Shown one piece after another: positions 1 through 8,388 of a DNA stretch of 42,451 bases. Positions within the stretch are counted from its first letter, which is position 1; each line of letters starts with the position of its first letter. The notes beneath the pieces were generated by a model. It saw only the letters and a program-made list of their open reading frames with translations. It did no database searches and was not told where the DNA came from. Both the position numbers and the translations under genes were made by a program. Source of the stretch: Actinomycetota bacterium (GTDB taxonomy: Bacteria; Actinomycetota; Actinomycetes; Nanopelagicales; Nanopelagicaceae); assembly GCA_947452525.1 (NCBI GenBank), contig CANGCW010000001.1, forward strand, positions 1-42,451. Direction: 5' to 3'.

Positions 1-35
1 CCAACACGGCTTCCACGAATCGCACTACCTGCCAC
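1..35 (-). CDS. rbpA: RbpA, RNA polymerase-binding protein (5' end only)
   Basis: The gene runs off the left edge, so only about eleven codons are visible. Starting from GTG at 35-33 on the minus strand they read M-A-G-S-A-I-R-G-S-R-V-G. This matches the start of actinobacterial RbpA proteins, which open with MA...LRGSRLG or RGTRL. RbpA binds the sigma subunit and the RNA polymerase core and stimulates transcription from housekeeping promoters. A purine-rich GAAGG lies about ten bases upstream of the GTG. The only nearby ATG hits a stop after five codons, which supports the GTG. The gene follows secG in the same direction. Because so little is visible, the call rests on the N-terminal signature and on known actinobacterial gene order. 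Confidence 0.75.
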   Translation of the reverse strand, partial: MAGSAIRGSRV

Positions 36-89
36 TATGCACCAACCTTCATATCACTACTTCAGATTACAGAAATTAAATTAAAGGTC

Positions 90-320
90 TTACTTCTTGA
101 GGTAGAGACCGAGCGCAACAACCGCTGCGAACCAGAGGCCGCCGACGATGATCGTGATGCGGTCGAGGTTACGCTCGACGACAGAGGATCCGCCATAGTT
201 TGAGGAGATTCCGCCGCCAAAGAGGTCTGAGAGGCCTGAGCCCTTACCCTTATGTAAGAGGACCAACATGATCATGAGAACGCTGGTGATGATCAGGATG
301 ATCGAGAGAGCTAGAACCAC
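90..320 (-). CDS. secG: SecG, preprotein translocase subunit
   Basis: This 76-residue protein is the small SecG subunit of the SecYEG channel in the cytoplasmic membrane, which assists protein export. It has the family architecture: a hydrophobic helix at about residues 2-22, the conserved loop HKGKGSGLSDLFGGG at about 23-37, and a second helix at about 54-73. The start is a GTG with GGAG seven bases upstream. It lies 57 bases after tpiA in the same direction. The tpiA-secG-rbpA order is typical of actinobacteria. The length is normal for the family and nothing looks damaged. Confidence 0.95.
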   Translation of the reverse strand: MVLALSIILIITSVLMIMLVLLHKGKGSGLSDLFGGGISSNYGGSSVVERNLDRITIIVGGLWFAAVVALGLYLKK

Positions 321-377
321 GAAATTTCTCCAAACGTAAGGTCAATCTACCTACTTAAGTACAGGGGCAAGAATAGC

Positions 378-1160
378 CTATGCGGTGGCTGCGAATCTGT
401 GGAACTTGGCGATTCGGGCGAACTCCTCGGGATCTAGGCTCGCTCCACCCACGAGGACGCCATCGACATCCTCCTGCTTCATGATTTCGACGATATTTCC
501 AGACTTAACAGAGCCACCGTAGAGGATGCGGGCAGCTGCAGCGATATCGGCAGAGCCAATCTTCGATAGCTCCACGCGGATAGCTGCACAGACCTCCTGA
601 GCATCTTCCGGTGTCGCGGTCTTTCCGGTGCCGATGGCCCAGACTGGCTCGTAAGCGAAGACAATCTTCTTTAGCTCAGGCTTATGGAATCCCTGAAGTC
701 CATTACGGACCTGCTCCAAGACATGTTCAACATGTGTACCCGCTTCGCGGATAGAGAGCTCCTCGCCGATGCAGAAGATAGGGGTGATCTCGTTAGCCAG
801 TGCGGCTTTGATCTTTGAGTTAACAACCTGGTCGCTCTCGCTATGGATTGCGCGACGCTCTGAGTGGCCAACTGCAACATAGGTGCAACCAAGCTTTGCA
901 AGCATGGAGCCGGAGATATCACCTGTGAATGCGCCAGACACGTCAGGAGAGAGATCTTGTGCGCCATAGGTAAGGCGAAGGCGATCGCCGTCGACGAGGG
1001 TCTGAATAGAACGAATATCGGTGAATGGCGGAAGAATCGTTACATCAACTGCATCGTAATCTTTATCATCGAGCGAGTAAGAGAGCTTCTGAGTCACAGC
1101 GATAGCCTCGAGATGATTGAGATTCATCTTCCAGTTTCCAGCAATAAGTGGCTTACGCAT
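378..1160 (-). CDS. tpiA: Triosephosphate isomerase
   Basis: This 260-residue enzyme interconverts dihydroxyacetone phosphate and glyceraldehyde 3-phosphate in glycolysis. All active-site elements are present: Lys11 in GNWKMN, the electrophilic His99 in VGHSERR, the catalytic Glu171 in AYEPVWAIGTGKTATP (which also carries the phosphate-gripping flexible loop), and the C-terminal GGSVK phosphate site. The ATG has AGGGG six bases upstream. It follows pgk after about 53 bases and precedes secG, forming the end of a gap-pgk-tpiA glycolytic run on the minus strand. Confidence 0.97.
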   Translation of the reverse strand: MRKPLIAGNWKMNLNHLEAIAVTQKLSYSLDDKDYDAVDVTILPPFTDIRSIQTLVDGDRLRLTYGAQDLSPDVSGAFTGDISGSMLAKLGCTYVAVGHSERRAIHSESDQVVNSKIKAALANEITPIFCIGEELSIREAGTHVEHVLEQVRNGLQGFHKPELKKIVFAYEPVWAIGTGKTATPEDAQEVCAAIRVELSKIGSADIAAAARILYGGSVKSGNIVEIMKQEDVDGVLVGGASLDPEEFARIAKFHRFAATA

Positions 1161-1213
1161 TACATTCCCCTATTCGTGATTGATAAAACTTCAGATACAT
1201 GAAATCTTGCGAA

Positions 1214-2386
1214 CTAAGCGAGTACTGAGATTCCTGGCAGGTCCTTGCCCTCTAGATACTCGAGCGAGGCTCCCCCGCCGGTTGAGATGTAACCGAATTG
1301 CGAATCAGCGAAGCCAAGTGCACGCACTGCTGCAGCAGAGTCGCCGCCGCCGACTACAGAGATTCCAGTGACCTTGGTCAACGCTTCAGCAACAACCTTG
1401 GTACCTGCTGCAAAGTTAGGAAATTCGAAGACGCCCATGGGGCCGTTCCAGAAGATTGTCTTGCACTCTGTGATTGCGGCCGCGAAAGCCTTTGCGCTCT
1501 CTGGTCCAATATCAAGACCGAGCTGATCGGTTGGCATTGCATATGCTGAGACAACGGTCGCAGGAGCAGATGCAGAGAACTCTGGCGCAACTGCGATATC
1601 TGTTGGAAGAAGAAGTTTCACTCCGAGCTTCTCAGCACGAACCATGATCTCTTTCACTGTTGGCAGTAGGTCATCCTCAACGAGTGACTTTCCAATCTCA
1701 TAACCCTGAGCTTTGAGAAAGGTGAAGAGCATTCCTCCGCCAATAGCGAGAAGATTGACCTTATCGAGGAGATTCTCAATAACACCGATCTTGTCAGAGA
1801 CCTTCGCGCCCCCGAGCACAACGCCATATGGGCGATCAGGGTTCTCTGTTAACTTCTTCAAAACTTCAATCTCTGCAGCAACGAGCTTTCCCGGTGCAGA
1901 TGGAAGCAACTTCGCTACATCGTAGACAGAAGCATGCTTGCGGTGAACTGCACCGAACCCATCTGAGATAAAGATATCGGCATAGGAGGCTAACTCTTTC
2001 GCGAGAGTCTGACGCTCCGCCTCATCCTTACTTGTCTCCGCTGCTTCATAGCGAATATTTTCAAGGAGAAGAACTTCGCCCGCTTGGAGCGAGGAGAGAT
2101 CTGCCCCAACGATCGCAGATGAGAACTTCACTGGTGAACCAAGGAGTTCACTCAAACGAACTGAGACCGGCTGGAGTGAGAGCTCCGGCTTACGCTCTCC
2201 TTTCGGGCGGCCGAGGTGAGCTGTGATGACGACAGATGCGCCCTTGCTTACCAAATATTGAATAGTTGGAAGAGATGCTCGAATCCTTCCATCGTCGCCG
2301 ATAACGCCATCCTTAATAGGGACGTTAAGGTCGCAACGGAGTAGAACTCGCTTGCCGGTGAAATCGAAGGATTCGAGCGTCTTCAT
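1214..2386 (-). CDS. pgk: Phosphoglycerate kinase
   Basis: This enzyme of about 390 residues transfers the acyl phosphate of 1,3-bisphosphoglycerate to ADP, the first ATP-yielding step of lower glycolysis. The N-terminal substrate domain shows RCDLNVPIKDG and a TAHLGRPKG stretch. The nucleotide domain shows GGAKVSDKIGV, FWNGPMGVFE and a C-terminal GGGDSAAAV loop. After the gap stop codon TAA (2392-2390) the next codon is TTG (2389) and then ATG (2386). I chose the ATG, although TTG would add one residue. The gap is so short that translation is probably coupled to gap. Confidence 0.96.
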   Translation of the reverse strand: MKTLESFDFTGKRVLLRCDLNVPIKDGVIGDDGRIRASLPTIQYLVSKGASVVITAHLGRPKGERKPELSLQPVSVRLSELLGSPVKFSSAIVGADLSSLQAGEVLLLENIRYEAAETSKDEAERQTLAKELASYADIFISDGFGAVHRKHASVYDVAKLLPSAPGKLVAAEIEVLKKLTENPDRPYGVVLGGAKVSDKIGVIENLLDKVNLLAIGGGMLFTFLKAQGYEIGKSLVEDDLLPTVKEIMVRAEKLGVKLLLPTDIAVAPEFSASAPATVVSAYAMPTDQLGLDIGPESAKAFAAAITECKTIFWNGPMGVFEFPNFAAGTKVVAEALTKVTGISVVGGGDSAAAVRALGFADSQFGYISTGGGASLEYLEGKDLPGISVLA

Positions 2387-2389
2387 CAA

Positions 2390-3391
2390 TTAGAGCTTTC
2401 CGCCAACGAAGCCGACGAGGTCGACGAGACGGTTTGAGTAACCCCACTCGTTGTCGTACCAACCAACAACCTTAACCTGGTTACCGATTACCTTTGTGAG
2501 GCCGGCATCGAAGATACAAGATGATGCATTTGTAACGATATCTGCAGAGACGATTGGATCCTCTGTGTACTCGAGGATGCCCTTGAGTGGACCCTCAGCA
2601 GCGCGCTTCATCGCAGCGTTGATATCAGCAGCAGAAACTTCCTTTGCCAATTCAACGGTGAGATCTGTTGCAGATCCTGTTGGAACTGGAACGCGCATTG
2701 CGTAGCCATCGAGCTTGCCCTTAAGTGCAGGGAGAACGAGGCTAATCGCCTTAGCTGCGCCTGTTGAGGTGGGAATCATTGAGAGTGCGCCTGCACGTGC
2801 ACGACGGAGATCCTTATGTGGCTGGTCCTGAAGTGACTGATCGTTTGTGTACGCATGAATTGTTGTCATAAGACCCTTAACAATTCCGAACTCTTCTTCA
2901 AGAACCTTAGCCATCGGAGCGAGGCAATTGGTTGTGCATGATGCATTGGAGATAACGGTGTGCGCTGCTGCATCGTACTTATCCTCGTTAACGCCGAGAA
3001 CGATGGTGATATCTTCATCTGTTGCAGGTGCAGAGATGATGACCTTCTTAGCGCCAGCTGCGATGTGCTTCTTTGCATCTGCTGCCTTGGTGAAGAAACC
3101 TGTTGACTCAATAACGATATCTGCCTTGACCTCAGCCCATGGGAGGTTGGCAGGATCGCGTTGTTCGAATACGCGAATCTTCTTGCCGTTAACTGTGATG
3201 GACTCTGCATCGTGTGAAACGGGAAGACCTAGAGGTCCCAAGATGGAGTCGTACTTCAAGAGGTGGGCAAGAGTTGCGTTATCGGTAAGGTCGTTGATGC
3301 CAACGATCTCGATATCTGCACCTGAGAGAAGGGCTGCACGGAAGAAGTTGCGGCCAATACGACCGAAGCCATTAATTCCAACACGAATCAC
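2390..3391 (-). CDS. gap: Glyceraldehyde-3-phosphate dehydrogenase, type I
   Basis: This 333-residue enzyme oxidises glyceraldehyde 3-phosphate to 1,3-bisphosphoglycerate. The N-terminal Rossmann fold has GINGFGRIGRN. Asp34 in GINDLTD suggests a preference for NAD. The catalytic Cys152 sits in ISNASCTTNCLAP and the general base His179 in TTIHAYTND. The start is GTG with a GAGGAA ribosome-binding site four or five bases upstream. It leads the gap-pgk-tpiA run and is separated from whiA by the longest non-coding stretch in the window (227 bases), which probably contains its promoter. Confidence 0.97.
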   Translation of the reverse strand: MIRVGINGFGRIGRNFFRAALLSGADIEIVGINDLTDNATLAHLLKYDSILGPLGLPVSHDAESITVNGKKIRVFEQRDPANLPWAEVKADIVIESTGFFTKAADAKKHIAAGAKKVIISAPATDEDITIVLGVNEDKYDAAAHTVISNASCTTNCLAPMAKVLEEEFGIVKGLMTTIHAYTNDQSLQDQPHKDLRRARAGALSMIPTSTGAAKAISLVLPALKGKLDGYAMRVPVPTGSATDLTVELAKEVSAADINAAMKRAAEGPLKGILEYTEDPIVSADIVTNASSCIFDAGLTKVIGNQVKVVGWYDNEWGYSNRLVDLVGFVGGKL

Positions 3392-3618
3392 GATATTCCT
3401 CGCTTCTTAAGAGTCCACGTGGCTGATTTGCCTGGAGTGGATTGGACTGGTTACTTGTGTAGTTCTTCCGGGGCCCTGCGCTCAAAGAGTTCTGCCGGGC
3501 GCTCACCGTTGGGAGCTACTTCATCCACAACGCTGTGATGAGTGAATCTTACCAGCCGACCCTCTCGAGACGGCCTCCTTTACTGCGCTCTGGCTCACTC
3601 TCTCCCTGAAATAGCAGC
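3392..3618 (-). other. gap leader region with a possible 25-34 codon reading frame
   Basis: This is the largest gap in the window. Reading toward gap, it contains an open frame ending with TAA at 3453-3451. From GTG at 3528 it encodes 25 residues ending RPAELFERRAPEELHK. A CTG at 3555 would give 34. The residues look like ordinary protein, but no Shine-Dalgarno precedes either start. A purine run AAAGGAGG lies near 3580, too far away. A TAAGAT hexamer at 3551-3546 could be a -10 box for gap or for this frame. It could be a small gene, a leader peptide, a structured leader RNA or chance. Confidence 0.35.
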
Positions 3619-4599
3619 CTATTCAGCCAACATCTCTGGGCTGAGCCCCGCCTCAGTATCGGGAATACCGAGATCCTGGGCACGCTTATCAGCCATTGCT
3701 AAGAGGCGACGGATTCGACCGGCGATCGCATCCTTTGTCATCGGTGGCGAGGCGAGAGTTCCAAGTTCTTCCAGGCTTGCCTGTCCATGTTGAATGCGGA
3801 GCTCCCCTGCCTCTTTGAGGTGGAGTGGAATCTCTTCCCCGAGGATCTCCATTGCGCGGGCGACCCGAGCAGATGCTGCAACCGCTGCACGAGCAGAGCG
3901 ACGTAGATTTGCATCGTCAAAATTAGCAAGTCGATTTGCGGTAGCGCGCACTTCGCGACGCATTCTTCGTTCCTCCCACGCGAGAACGCTCTCGTGTGCA
4001 CCAAGTCGGGTAAGGAGCGCACCGATTGCATCGCCGTCGCGAATCACGACGCGATCAACGCTACGTACCTCACGTGCCTTTGCACTGATCTCAAGACGAC
4101 GAGCCGCGCCAACAAGGGCGAGCGCCGCCTCGGGACCAGGGCAGGTGATTTCAAGAGCAGAGGAGCGGCCCGGTTCGGTCAATGAACCGTGGGCCAAGAA
4201 GGCGCCACGCCATGCTGCCTCTGCATCGCAGACACCAGCCGAGACAACCTGTGGCGGAAGTCCGCGGATGGGGCGGTTGCTTGCATCAATAAGACCAGTC
4301 TGGCGGGCAAGCGCATCGCCATCGGATGTGACGCGAACCAGATAACGGCTGCCCTTGCGGATTCCTGACGCAGAGAGAACGGCTAACTCGGATTCGTGGC
4401 CGAAGATTTCTGCAATATCTCGCCGGAGACGTCGGGCAGTCTGCGCAGTATCAAGTTCGACCTCAATAACAATCTGACCTGCGGTGATGTGGAGTCCGCC
4501 AGCGAACCGAAGTAGCGAAGAGACCTCAGCTTTTCGACAGCACGGCTTTGTTACTACGAGCCTACTGAGCTCATCTTTTACACTCGCCGTCATTGCCAT
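3619..4599 (-). CDS. whiA: WhiA, sporulation/cell-division regulator
   Basis: This 326-residue DNA-binding protein belongs to the WhiA (DUF199) family. Its N-terminal domain derives from LAGLIDADG homing endonucleases and its C-terminus is a helix-turn-helix. In Streptomyces it works with WhiB to switch on sporulation septation, but the family is found in almost all Gram-positive bacteria, including non-sporulating ones. The first residues, MAMTASVKDELSRL then CCRKAEVSSLLRFAGGLH, match the family start, which supports the first ATG although its ribosome-binding site is weak. The C-terminal HTH region (about residues 255-315) includes the ASLEELG and PPMTKDAIAGRIRRLL stretches. It starts four bases after yvcK, in the standard rapZ-yvcK-whiA order. 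Confidence 0.95.
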   Translation of the reverse strand: MAMTASVKDELSRLVVTKPCCRKAEVSSLLRFAGGLHITAGQIVIEVELDTAQTARRLRRDIAEIFGHESELAVLSASGIRKGSRYLVRVTSDGDALARQTGLIDASNRPIRGLPPQVVSAGVCDAEAAWRGAFLAHGSLTEPGRSSALEITCPGPEAALALVGAARRLEISAKAREVRSVDRVVIRDGDAIGALLTRLGAHESVLAWEERRMRREVRATANRLANFDDANLRRSARAAVAASARVARAMEILGEEIPLHLKEAGELRIQHGQASLEELGTLASPPMTKDAIAGRIRRLLAMADKRAQDLGIPDTEAGLSPEMLAE

Positions 4600-4603
4600 G
4601 GCG

Positions 4604-5563
4604 TTATCTAAGCAGGGTTGCGTTAAAAATGTGGCTCAAAGCGAGAGTTAATTTATTAACATCGTGATGGATCGCCTCTTTTGCGCTTCTGAGATCCGAA
4701 ACGATGACCTTTCCACCGCAACTCTCAACCACTTCTTTAAGGTCGCTCAACTGCTCTTCAGTTGCAACTGAGTGAGAATCCACGAGCGCATAATCAACGG
4801 TGAGAGATGGGGCATGCTGCAACATCAATCGGAGGTGATCTGCGGTTGATGAACCAGCAAACTCTTTGGCGCCGTGAGGCTCTGGCAGATTGAAGATAAC
4901 TATTTTCTTGGCAGCCGATGATGCAATCGCATCGGCCTCCTCCTTGAGAAGAAGGTGTGGCATTACACTCGAGAACCACGAACCTGGTCCGAAGGTAATC
5001 CAATCAGCCTCTGCGATGGCGCTTGCCGCTTCCGGCGTAAATCGTGGCGTTGAAGGAATGAGGGTGAGGGATTTAATCTCCCCCTTCGTCGTTGCAACCT
5101 GCACCTGGCCCTTTACCGAGCGCTCTACTCCATCGCAATCGAAAACCGCCTCGATATCGAGTGGGTCTAGGGCCATCGGTAGGACTCGGCCATCAATCTT
5201 GAGAAGTTGACCAACCTTGTCGATTCCTGTGACTGGATCGCCATCCCGATTCCATAGCGCCGAGAGCAAGAGATTTCCCAGCGCATGGCCATTCATCTCA
5301 CCTTCGCTGGTGAAACGATATTGAAGTATCTCTGCCCATCCTCTACCCCACTCATCCTCGGAGCAGAGCGCGGCGAGCGCCATACGCAAATCTCCAGGCG
5401 GAAGGAAGGAGAACTCTTCACGTAGTCGACCGCTAGATCCACCATTATCTGCAACGGTCACAATCGCGGTGATACGAGTTGTGAGTGAGCGAAGCGACTT
5501 CAATGTGGCGGCAAGTCCATGGCCACCACCAAGACTCACAACAGAAAGTTCAGATGAACTCAT
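4604..5563 (-). CDS. yvcK: YvcK/CofD-like gluconeogenesis factor
   Basis: This 319-residue protein of the YvcK (CofD-like) family is a cytoplasmic UDP-sugar-binding protein. In other bacteria it supports growth on gluconeogenic carbon sources and cell-wall precursor supply, and the mycobacterial homologue is CuvA. Visible signatures are SLGGGHGLAATL (about 10-21), VADNGGSSGRLRE (about 37-49), PPGDLRMALAAL and GHALGNLLLSAL. It is sandwiched between rapZ (six bases upstream) and whiA (four bases downstream), the classic order in Gram-positive bacteria. Confidence 0.94.
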   Translation of the reverse strand: MSSSELSVVSLGGGHGLAATLKSLRSLTTRITAIVTVADNGGSSGRLREEFSFLPPGDLRMALAALCSEDEWGRGWAEILQYRFTSEGEMNGHALGNLLLSALWNRDGDPVTGIDKVGQLLKIDGRVLPMALDPLDIEAVFDCDGVERSVKGQVQVATTKGEIKSLTLIPSTPRFTPEAASAIAEADWITFGPGSWFSSVMPHLLLKEEADAIASSAAKKIVIFNLPEPHGAKEFAGSSTADHLRLMLQHAPSLTVDYALVDSHSVATEEQLSDLKEVVESCGGKVIVSDLRSAKEAIHHDVNKLTLALSHIFNATLLR

Positions 5564-5569
5564 GAATAG

Positions 5570-6445
5570 TTAAATCTCTCTTCCGAGATCGCGGTGGAGA
5601 GCATGCGCCTCAACTGTTCCACCAGGAAGTGTTGCCAAGCCGTTGAGACGTTGCGTTAGCTCTTCTGCAATCGCGACGCTTCGATGCTTTCCACCGGTGC
5701 AACCAATCGCGAGCGTTAAATACTTTCGGTTCTCAATGAAGAAGCCATCTGCCATGGTCTGAAATAGTTGAATATAACGCTCGAGAAAATCCTGAACATT
5801 CTTCGAACCGAGCACGGCATCACTCACGGGAGCATCAAGGCCATTCTGCGGACGAAGTTCTGGCACCCAATGTGGGTTGGCGATGAAGCGAACATCCACA
5901 ACGAGATCGGCATCAACTGGAATTCCATACTTATATCCAAAAGAGAGGACGTTAACTCTCAGATCCACCTCTGAATCTGTGTGGAATAGCTCCTCCACCT
6001 TATTCTCAAGTTGGTGGATGTTGAGAGCAGATGAGTCAATGACAATGTCGGCGATGGAACGAAGTTCTCGAAGGCGCTCTCGCTCCTTTGCGATTCCATC
6101 CACGATGCGGTCAGAGCCCTGCAAGGGATGAGGTCTGCGAGTTGATTCAAAGCGTCGAACCAGGACCTCGTCTGCCGCATCTACAAAGAGAATCTGGCGA
6201 GAGATCTTCTTCTCTGCCAACTCCGCAAGCGAGGTTGTAATCGCATCAAAGAATTGACGACCACGAACATCTACAACAATTGCAATCTTTGTAACTGAGG
6301 AGGAGGTGACATCAACAAGCTGCGGAAGCATTGATGGCGGGAGGTTATCGACGACATACCAACCGAGGTCCTCCATTGCATGAGCGATGGTTGAACGACC
6401 TGCTCCACTCATGCCCGTGAGCAAGAGGATTTCAGATGACGACAT
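5570..6445 (-). CDS. rapZ: RapZ-family nucleotide-binding protein
   Basis: This 291-residue protein belongs to the RapZ (YvcJ/YhbJ) family. In E. coli RapZ is an adaptor that delivers the small RNA GlmZ to RNase E. In Gram-positive bacteria it is a GTP/ATP-binding protein of less clear role. The N-terminal P-loop reads GMSGAGRS (residues 11-18), with Arg17 where the canonical Walker A has lysine. It is followed by the family segment GWYVVDNLPPSMLPQL. The C-terminal domain carries GCTGGKHRSVAIAEEL, the most conserved part of the family. An AGGA ribosome-binding site precedes the ATG. It sits between uvrC and yvcK. Confidence 0.94.
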   Translation of the reverse strand: MSSSEILLLTGMSGAGRSTIAHAMEDLGWYVVDNLPPSMLPQLVDVTSSSVTKIAIVVDVRGRQFFDAITTSLAELAEKKISRQILFVDAADEVLVRRFESTRRPHPLQGSDRIVDGIAKERERLRELRSIADIVIDSSALNIHQLENKVEELFHTDSEVDLRVNVLSFGYKYGIPVDADLVVDVRFIANPHWVPELRPQNGLDAPVSDAVLGSKNVQDFLERYIQLFQTMADGFFIENRKYLTLAIGCTGGKHRSVAIAEELTQRLNGLATLPGGTVEAHALHRDLGREI

Positions 6446-6469
6446 AACTCCATCCTGCCGTACTTTTAC

Positions 6470-8380
6470 CTAACTATCTAGAATCTCGCCGGTCGCCATA
6501 TCTACTCCGGTTGCCTCAATCACTTGTAGATGCTCAAAGATGCTCTGGGCTACCTTCTCGCCAATTCCAGGTATTGCGGCAAGCTCCTCCGCCGTTGCTT
6601 TACGTATGGCAGTAACGGAGCCAAACCTCTCAAGGAGAGCACTGCGGCGCATCTCCCCCAATCCGGCGATCTCATCAAGAAGGGAGTCGAGCATTACCTT
6701 GGATCGCTTACTTCTGTGGAAGGTGATGGCAAACCTATGCGCTTCATCTCTCAACCGCTGAAGGAGATAGAGCGCTTCACTGTGACGTGGAAAGATGATC
6801 GGCTCATCTGAACCCGGTAACCAGACCTCTTCCAAACGCTTCGCCAATCCGCAGAGTGCGATATCTGTAATACCTAACTCCTCTAGAACGCGTGCAGCGG
6901 CCTCCACCTGTGGCTTTCCGCCATCAACAACAATGAGGTGTGGGGCGTAGGCAAATTTAGGGCGAGGTGCACCGATGCTTTCAAGATCGTTCATCTCAAC
7001 AGACTTCTCATCAAGGTATCTCTTCAATCGCCGAGTGAGAACCTGATGCATAGCCCTTGTATCGTCGAGCCGAGCTTCAGATTTAATAGAGAAGCGTCGA
7101 TATTCACTCTTCTTCGGTTGGCCATCCTCAAAGACAACCATTGAGGCGACCATATGTTCGCCCTGGATGTTAGAGATATCAAACGACTCCATACGAAGCG
7201 GTGGCTTATCTAGATCGAGATACTCCGCAATCTCTTCGAGGGCTCGACCGCTCACAGAGGAATCATTTGCGCGCTTACTGAGATAGCGAATAAGTGCTTG
7301 ATGCGCATTCCGCTCAACAGTCTGAATAAGCTCAAACTTCTCACCACGCTTGGGGACAGAGATCTTAACTCGCCGACCCGCGCTCTCAGAGAGCCAATTC
7401 TCGTAATCTGAAAAACTACTCTCCTCTCTATCCACGAAAATCTCAGCAGGTGGTTCAAATTCGCGATAGATCTTGGCGAGGACACTTGCGATGACATCCT
7501 CCCCCTCGAGAACTTTCTCGAGTTCAATAACCCACGACCTAGAACCAACAACGCGACCAGAGCGCACGATGAAGAGCGTTGCTGCTGCATGCGTTATCTC
7601 CTCATGCACGGCTATAAAGTCTCCGCTCACGCCTTCAGCAAGGGTTCCAGCTGTTGACTCCGAGGCCTTGCTGAGCGCCGCAATCTGATCACGAACCCGA
7701 CCCGCTCTTTCGAACTCTTGGGAGGCGGCAGCATCGCGCATCTCCTTCTCGAGCGTCTCGATAATCTCTTCTGGCTTACGCTCCAAGAAATTAATCAACT
7801 TTAACGCTTCAGATTTATGCTCCTCGGGGGTTACCCATCCAACGCAAGGTGCAGAACATTTACCGATATCGCCGTAGAGACATTGTCGGTTACTCCGCTT
7901 CGCCTTCTGAAAATTACTCTCAGAACAACTACGGATCGGAAAGAGTTTTATTAGGGTGTCGAGAGTGCTCCGAAGCGCCCATGCATGCGCATACGGCCCG
8001 AAGTAACGATTTCCTTTCCGCTTCTTCTCACGGGAGATGAAGATCCGCGGATACTCTTCTGAGATCGAGACTGCTAAATATGGATAACTTTTATCATCCT
8101 TAAATTGCACATTGAACTCAGGGTTCTCGCTCTTAATCCAGGTGAACTCGAGTTGCAGAGCTTCGACTTCGCTCTTAACGATGGTCCAATCCACCCGCAC
8201 GGCCGTATGCACCATGCGATAGGTCTTCTCGCCCAGGTTCTTCTGGAAGTACGAACTGAGGCGATTCTTGAGATTCTTCGCCTTACCCACGTAGATAACT
8301 CGATCGTTTGCATCAAAGAAGCGGTAGACGCCGGGGTCACTCGGAATTGAATCCGGGCGATAATCCGATGGGTTGCTCAT
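6470..8380 (-). CDS. uvrC: UvrC, excinuclease ABC subunit C
   Basis: This 636-residue nuclease makes both incisions in nucleotide excision repair after UvrA/UvrB damage recognition. The order of domains is clear: an N-terminal GIY-YIG nuclease (GVY at about 17, IYVGKAKNLKNRL at about 29-41), a cysteine cluster at about 155-180 (four Cys, including CLYGDIGKCSAPC) that in E. coli UvrC binds an iron-sulfur cluster, a UVR motif at about 200-240 that contacts UvrB, the RNase H-like nuclease (SFDISNIQGEHMV, VVDGGKPQVEAA), and a C-terminal helix-hairpin-helix pair (IAGLGEMRRSALLERFG, IPGIGEKVAQSI). It starts eight bases after uvrA. Confidence 0.97.
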   Translation of the reverse strand: MSNPSDYRPDSIPSDPGVYRFFDANDRVIYVGKAKNLKNRLSSYFQKNLGEKTYRMVHTAVRVDWTIVKSEVEALQLEFTWIKSENPEFNVQFKDDKSYPYLAVSISEEYPRIFISREKKRKGNRYFGPYAHAWALRSTLDTLIKLFPIRSCSESNFQKAKRSNRQCLYGDIGKCSAPCVGWVTPEEHKSEALKLINFLERKPEEIIETLEKEMRDAAASQEFERAGRVRDQIAALSKASESTAGTLAEGVSGDFIAVHEEITHAAATLFIVRSGRVVGSRSWVIELEKVLEGEDVIASVLAKIYREFEPPAEIFVDREESSFSDYENWLSESAGRRVKISVPKRGEKFELIQTVERNAHQALIRYLSKRANDSSVSGRALEEIAEYLDLDKPPLRMESFDISNIQGEHMVASMVVFEDGQPKKSEYRRFSIKSEARLDDTRAMHQVLTRRLKRYLDEKSVEMNDLESIGAPRPKFAYAPHLIVVDGGKPQVEAAARVLEELGITDIALCGLAKRLEEVWLPGSDEPIIFPRHSEALYLLQRLRDEAHRFAITFHRSKRSKVMLDSLLDEIAGLGEMRRSALLERFGSVTAIRKATAEELAAIPGIGEKVAQSIFEHLQVIEATGVDMATGEILDS

Positions 8381-8388
8381 GGCAGAAG

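Noticed and set aside
3392..3618. RNase P RNA, 6C RNA or a known riboswitch in the gap leader
   Set aside because: None of the conserved cores I know for these RNAs (for example the P4 helix of RNase P or the C-rich loops of 6C) could be found.
3794..4345. 183-codon plus-strand open frame inside whiA
   Set aside because: It is antisense to a well-supported whiA gene and its translation is a low-complexity run of Arg, Ser, Ala and Thr, typical of a shadow frame.
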